Source: DATLYF01 sp035575095
Lineage (GTDB): Bacteria; Pseudomonadota; Gammaproteobacteria; Competibacterales; Competibacteraceae
Direction of reading: 5' to 3'
DNA: 25,576 bases
Assembly: GCA_035575095.1 (NCBI GenBank)
Contig: DATLYF010000021.1
Location: 1 to 25,576 of the forward strand
Position 1 is the stretch's first letter, and the number at the start of each line of letters is the position of its first letter. This document shows, one piece after another, positions 23,029 through 25,576 of this stretch. The position numbers were made by a program, and so were the translations under genes. The notes under the pieces are model-generated. The model was not told where the DNA came from, did no database searches, and saw only the letters and a list, made by a program, of their open reading frames with translations.

Positions 23029-23777
23029 CGGTTGCATTGAGAACCCAGGGGCTGTCCAAACGCTGGGGCGCGTTCCAGGCGAACAGCGACATCAGCCTGT
23101 CGTTTCCGGTGGGGGCGCGCCATGCCCTGATCGGCCCCAACGGCGCCGGGAAGACCACCTTCATCAATCTGCTCACCGGGGTCTATGCGCCGAGCGCCGG
23201 CGAAGTGTTCCTGGGCGAGGAGCGGATCACCGACTTGCCGCAGCACCAGCGGGTCAAGCGTGGCCTGACCCGGACCTTCCAGATCAACACGCTCTTTCCC
23301 GGCCTCACCGTGCTCGAGTCGGTGGTGCTGGCGATTCTCGAACGCAAAGGGATGGCCGGGCTTTGGCACAAGACCGTCGCCAGCCAGCGCGAGGAGAGCG
23401 CAGAAGCCTGGGAACTTCTGAAAACCCTGCATCTGGAGCGCGACGCCGACACGCTCACCCGCAGTCTGCCCTACGGCAAGCAGCGCCTAGTGGAGATCGC
23501 GCTCGCGCTTGCCACCCGCCCCAAGATCCTGCTGCTCGACGAGCCGGCTGCCGGCATCCCTGCGGCGGAGAGCGCAGAACTGTTCAGCGTCATCGCGGGG
23601 CTGCCGCGCGAGGTGACCATCCTCTTCATCGAGCACGACATGGAACTGGTGTTTCGCTTCGCCGAGCGCATCACCGTGCTGGTCGGTGGACGGGTGCTCA
23701 CCGAGGGCACGGCGGCGCAGATCGCCGTCGATCCGCGCGTGAAGGAGGTCTATCTGGGGGAGGCGCAGCATGGCTGA
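23025..23777 (+). CDS. LivG-type ABC ATP-binding protein
   Basis: A 250-residue ATPase. Walker A GPNGAGKT is at 37-44, the Q loop at FQINTLFPGLTV near 85-96, the signature LPYGKQR at 148-154 (the short LSYG-like form typical of LivG), and Walker B ILLLDEP at 168-174 with E173. The switch histidine lies in FIEHDM. After Walker B the usual AAGMNP reads AAGIPA, a small deviation. The start ATG at 23025 overlaps the LivM stop, with GGGAGAAAGG upstream. With the LivF-type protein it would form the ATPase heterodimer of the importer. Confidence 0.92.
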   Translation: MTVALRTQGLSKRWGAFQANSDISLSFPVGARHALIGPNGAGKTTFINLLTGVYAPSAGEVFLGEERITDLPQHQRVKRGLTRTFQINTLFPGLTVLESVVLAILERKGMAGLWHKTVASQREESAEAWELLKTLHLERDADTLTRSLPYGKQRLVEIALALATRPKILLLDEPAAGIPAAESAELFSVIAGLPREVTILFIEHDMELVFRFAERITVLVGGRVLTEGTAAQIAVDPRVKEVYLGEAQHG

Positions 23778-24471
23778 ACTGCTGCAACTGGAGAACGTCA
23801 GCGCCGGTTACGGCGAATCGGTGGTGCTGGAGGGCGTCTCGGCTGCCCTGGAGGAGGGCGGGAGCCTGGCGCTGCTGGGGCGCAACGGGGTGGGCAAGAC
23901 CACGCTGCTCATCACCCTGATGGGCCTCACCCAGCTCCACGGGGGGGCGATCCGCTTCCGCGGCGCCGACCTCACGCGGCTGCCCACCTACCAGCGGGCG
24001 CATGCGGGCCTGGGCTGGGTGCCGCAGGAGCGCTACATGTTCCCCTCGCTCACCGTAGAGGAGCACCTCACGGCGGTGGCCCGCCCTGGTCACTGGACTC
24101 TGGAGCGGGTCTACGGGATCTTCCCGCGGCTCGAGGAGCGGCGCCGTAACCTCGGCAACCAGCTCTCCGGGGGCGAGCAGCAGATGCTCGCCATCGGTCG
24201 TGCGCTCATGGTCAATCCCAGGCTGCTGCTGCTGGATGAGCCCATGGAAGGGCTGGCGCCGATCATCGTCCAGGAGTTGATGGGGGTGATCCGCGACCTC
24301 ATCACCGACAGCGGTATGGCGATCATCTTGGTCGAGCAGCACGCCAGGCTCGCGCTCTCGCTCACCCAGCAGGCCCTGGTGCTGGATCGGGGACGGGTGG
24401 TGCACCAATCCGACAGCGCCAGCCTGCTCGCCGATCCCGATACCCTGCACCGGCTGGTCGCCGTCGCTTGA
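23770..24471 (+). CDS. LivF-type ABC ATP-binding protein
   Basis: A 233-residue ATPase, the usual length for LivF. Walker A GRNGVGKT is at 37-44, the Q loop at WVPQERYMFPSLTV (83-96), the signature LSGGEQQ at 132-138, and Walker B LLLLDEP at 152-158 followed by the LivF-typical MEGLAP. The switch histidine is in VEQHARLALSL. The start overlaps the end of the LivG-type gene by eight bases, so the two ATPases are probably made in a fixed ratio. It ends 21 bases before the hemerythrin-like gene. Confidence 0.93.
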   Translation: MAELLQLENVSAGYGESVVLEGVSAALEEGGSLALLGRNGVGKTTLLITLMGLTQLHGGAIRFRGADLTRLPTYQRAHAGLGWVPQERYMFPSLTVEEHLTAVARPGHWTLERVYGIFPRLEERRRNLGNQLSGGEQQMLAIGRALMVNPRLLLLDEPMEGLAPIIVQELMGVIRDLITDSGMAIILVEQHARLALSLTQQALVLDRGRVVHQSDSASLLADPDTLHRLVAVA

Positions 24472-24492
24472 GGCCTGAGGAGGAACCCTGCC

Positions 24493-25080
24493 ATGCCTGC
24501 TGCCATTGGCATCATCAAGGATGAGCACCGCTCGATTGCCGCGGTGCTCCATGGGCTGCTCTATCTCGTTGGCGAAATCCGGGTCGGGCGCATGTCGCCC
24601 GACTTCAAGCTGTTCACCGCGATGTTGCACTATATCGAGGCGTTTCCCGAGAAGCTGCACCATCCCAAGGAGGATGAATACCTCTTCCGCGCCCTGCGCG
24701 CCCGCCGTCCCGAGGCCGCCAGCGTGCTCGATGCGCTCGAAGCCGAGCATGTGCGCGGCCGGACGCTGATCGAGGAGCTCGCCACGGCGCTGCGCCAGTA
24801 CGAGACATCGGGTGCCGCCGGCTTCGAGGCCTTCGCCCAGGCGGTGCAGGCCTATGCCGAGTTCCACTGGGCGCACATGCGCCAGGAGGAGGACGTGGTG
24901 CTCCCCATGGCCGAAGCGGCGCTGATGGCCGAGGACTGGCAGGCGATCGATGCGGCCTTCCAGTCCCACACTGACCCGATCGTCGGCGTCCCGGTGAGCA
25001 AGGAGTTCCGCGAACTGTTTCGGCGCATCGTCCATCTGGCGCCGCCGCCGATCGGCGTGGGGCCAGCCCCGTCGAGTTGA
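24493..25080 (+). CDS. Hemerythrin-like (HHE) domain protein
   Basis: A 195-residue protein with a hemerythrin/HHE four-helix domain over about 1-150. Candidate diiron ligands in order: H12 (KDEHRSI), H56 or H57 with E60 (KLHHPKEDEYLF), H86 (EAEHVRG), H125 and H128 with E132/E133 (EFHWAHMRQEEDVVLP). This is the HHE pattern. Such proteins bind O2 or act in iron, NO or redox sensing. GGAGGA lies upstream, and the gene is 21 bases after the LivF-type gene, so it is the last gene of the pca/ABC transcript. A link to oxygen or iron supply for the Fe(III) dioxygenase PcaHG is an attractive guess only. The tail after about residue 165 is not recognised. Confidence 0.88.
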   Translation: MPAAIGIIKDEHRSIAAVLHGLLYLVGEIRVGRMSPDFKLFTAMLHYIEAFPEKLHHPKEDEYLFRALRARRPEAASVLDALEAEHVRGRTLIEELATALRQYETSGAAGFEAFAQAVQAYAEFHWAHMRQEEDVVLPMAEAALMAEDWQAIDAAFQSHTDPIVGVPVSKEFRELFRRIVHLAPPPIGVGPAPSS

Positions 25081-25095
25081 CCGCCTCGGGAAAAG

Positions 25096-25127
25096 GGCAG
25101 GGGCCTGGCCGATGCCAGGCCCTTGCC
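25096..25127. terminator. Strong hairpin terminator between convergent hemerythrin and pcaG genes
   Basis: GGGCCTGGC (25101-25109) and GCCAGGCCC (25114-25122) form a perfect nine-bp stem with a CGAT loop. GGCA and TGCC extend it, past one G-T pair, to 14 pairs. On the minus strand it is followed by CTTTTCC, so it fits an intrinsic terminator for pcaG. On the plus strand it has no T tract but may still end the hemerythrin transcript. Confidence 0.75.
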
Positions 25128-25141
25128 GCTTGGCCTCGGCT

Positions 25142-25576
25142 TCAAATATCGAAAAAGACCGTCTCGTCGGGGCCTTGCAGATGGATGTCGAAGCGGTAGA
25201 GCACCTGGCCGTCGCGCTCTTCGCGTTGGGCGATCAGGGTCTTGCGGCGCACTTCCCACTCGATGAGATTCAGCACCGGATCTTTGGCGTTGGCAGCGGC
25301 CTCATCGGAAAAATACATGCGCGTATTCAGCCCGATGTTGATGCCGCGGGCGACGATCCAGAAATTGATGTGCGGGGCCATTTCGCGGCCGTGGCGGCCG
25401 ATCACCGGGCCGGGCTTGATGGTCTCGAAACTGTAGACCCCGGTCTCGAAGTCGGTACACGCGCGCCCCCAGCCGCGAAAGCTCTCGTCGAGGGGCTTGT
25501 CCTGGGTATCGGCGGGGTGGTTGTAGCGCCCGGCGGCATTGGCCTGCCAGATCTCCAAGAGCGCATCGCGCAGCGG
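25142..25576 (-). CDS. pcaG: Protocatechuate 3,4-dioxygenase alpha subunit, C-terminal part (cut by window end)
   Basis: The last 144 residues are present, and the frame is open to the window edge, so the gene starts outside. The stretch ALLEIWQANAAGRYNHPADT, the central GREMAPHINFWIVARGIN and the ending LQGPDETVFFDI are typical of PcaG. The alpha subunit pairs with the iron-bearing beta subunit PcaH, and together they cleave protocatechuate between its hydroxyls to 3-carboxy-cis,cis-muconate, the substrate of PcaB. In most genomes pcaH lies directly upstream of pcaG, so it should be just beyond the right edge. The gene is convergent with the pcaBDC operon rather than part of it, so it needs its own promoter. 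Confidence 0.93.
   Translation of the reverse strand, partial: PLRDALLEIWQANAAGRYNHPADTQDKPLDESFRGWGRACTDFETGVYSFETIKPGPVIGRHGREMAPHINFWIVARGINIGLNTRMYFSDEAAANAKDPVLNLIEWEVRRKTLIAQREERDGQVLYRFDIHLQGPDETVFFDI

Overview
The window is GC-rich, densely coded chromosomal DNA from a proteobacterium. A gammaproteobacterium is most likely: a Lrp-type regulator is divergent from dadA-alr, as in pseudomonads, and tesA is divergent from ybbA-ybbP, as in Escherichia coli. I cannot name the genus. I see no rRNA, tRNA, CRISPR array, insertion sequence or phage gene. All complete genes look intact. The genes at both window edges are cut.

Left part (1-3137, minus strand): a signalling cluster of a stand-alone receiver, a membrane hybrid histidine kinase with two receivers, and the start of a third protein beginning with a receiver. 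Next (3286-6262) is a D-alanine catabolism locus: Lrp/DadR-like regulator, divergent dadA, and alanine racemase. tesA (6208-6897, minus) overlaps the racemase tail to tail and is divergent from the ABC pair ybbA-ybbP. A Rhizobium etli-type asparaginase and a ketopantoate reductase-family gene follow on the plus strand.

Middle (12419-14029): a compact sulfur module. A half-length TauE/SafE membrane protein (minus) is divergent from a persulfide dioxygenase-like metallo-beta-lactamase fold protein and a DUF2892 membrane protein (plus). Between them, two near-consensus divergent promoters lie almost exactly on top of each other and share an 18-bp perfect palindrome. A glutathione S-transferase-like gene, a quinone oxidoreductase-like gene and a convergent patatin-like phospholipase gene follow.

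Right part (17310-25080): an apparently single protocatechuate operon, pcaB-pcaD-pcaC, then a five-gene branched-chain/aromatic-type ABC importer and a hemerythrin-like gene. Spacing is tight, with several stop/start overlaps. Beyond a hairpin terminator lies the 3' end of pcaG (protocatechuate 3,4-dioxygenase alpha) on the minus strand. Together these would cover uptake of an aromatic acid (inferred), ring cleavage (PcaHG, mostly outside the window) and conversion to 3-oxoadipate (PcaB, PcaC, PcaD). The later genes pcaIJ and pcaF and the pca regulator are not in the window. The 430-bp region upstream of pcaB carries repeated elements resembling IclR-type (PcaR/PcaU) boxes.

The least ordinary items are the superimposed divergent promoters of the sulfur module, and the linkage of an ABC importer and a hemerythrin to the pca genes. 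I found nothing I would call a wholly new system.
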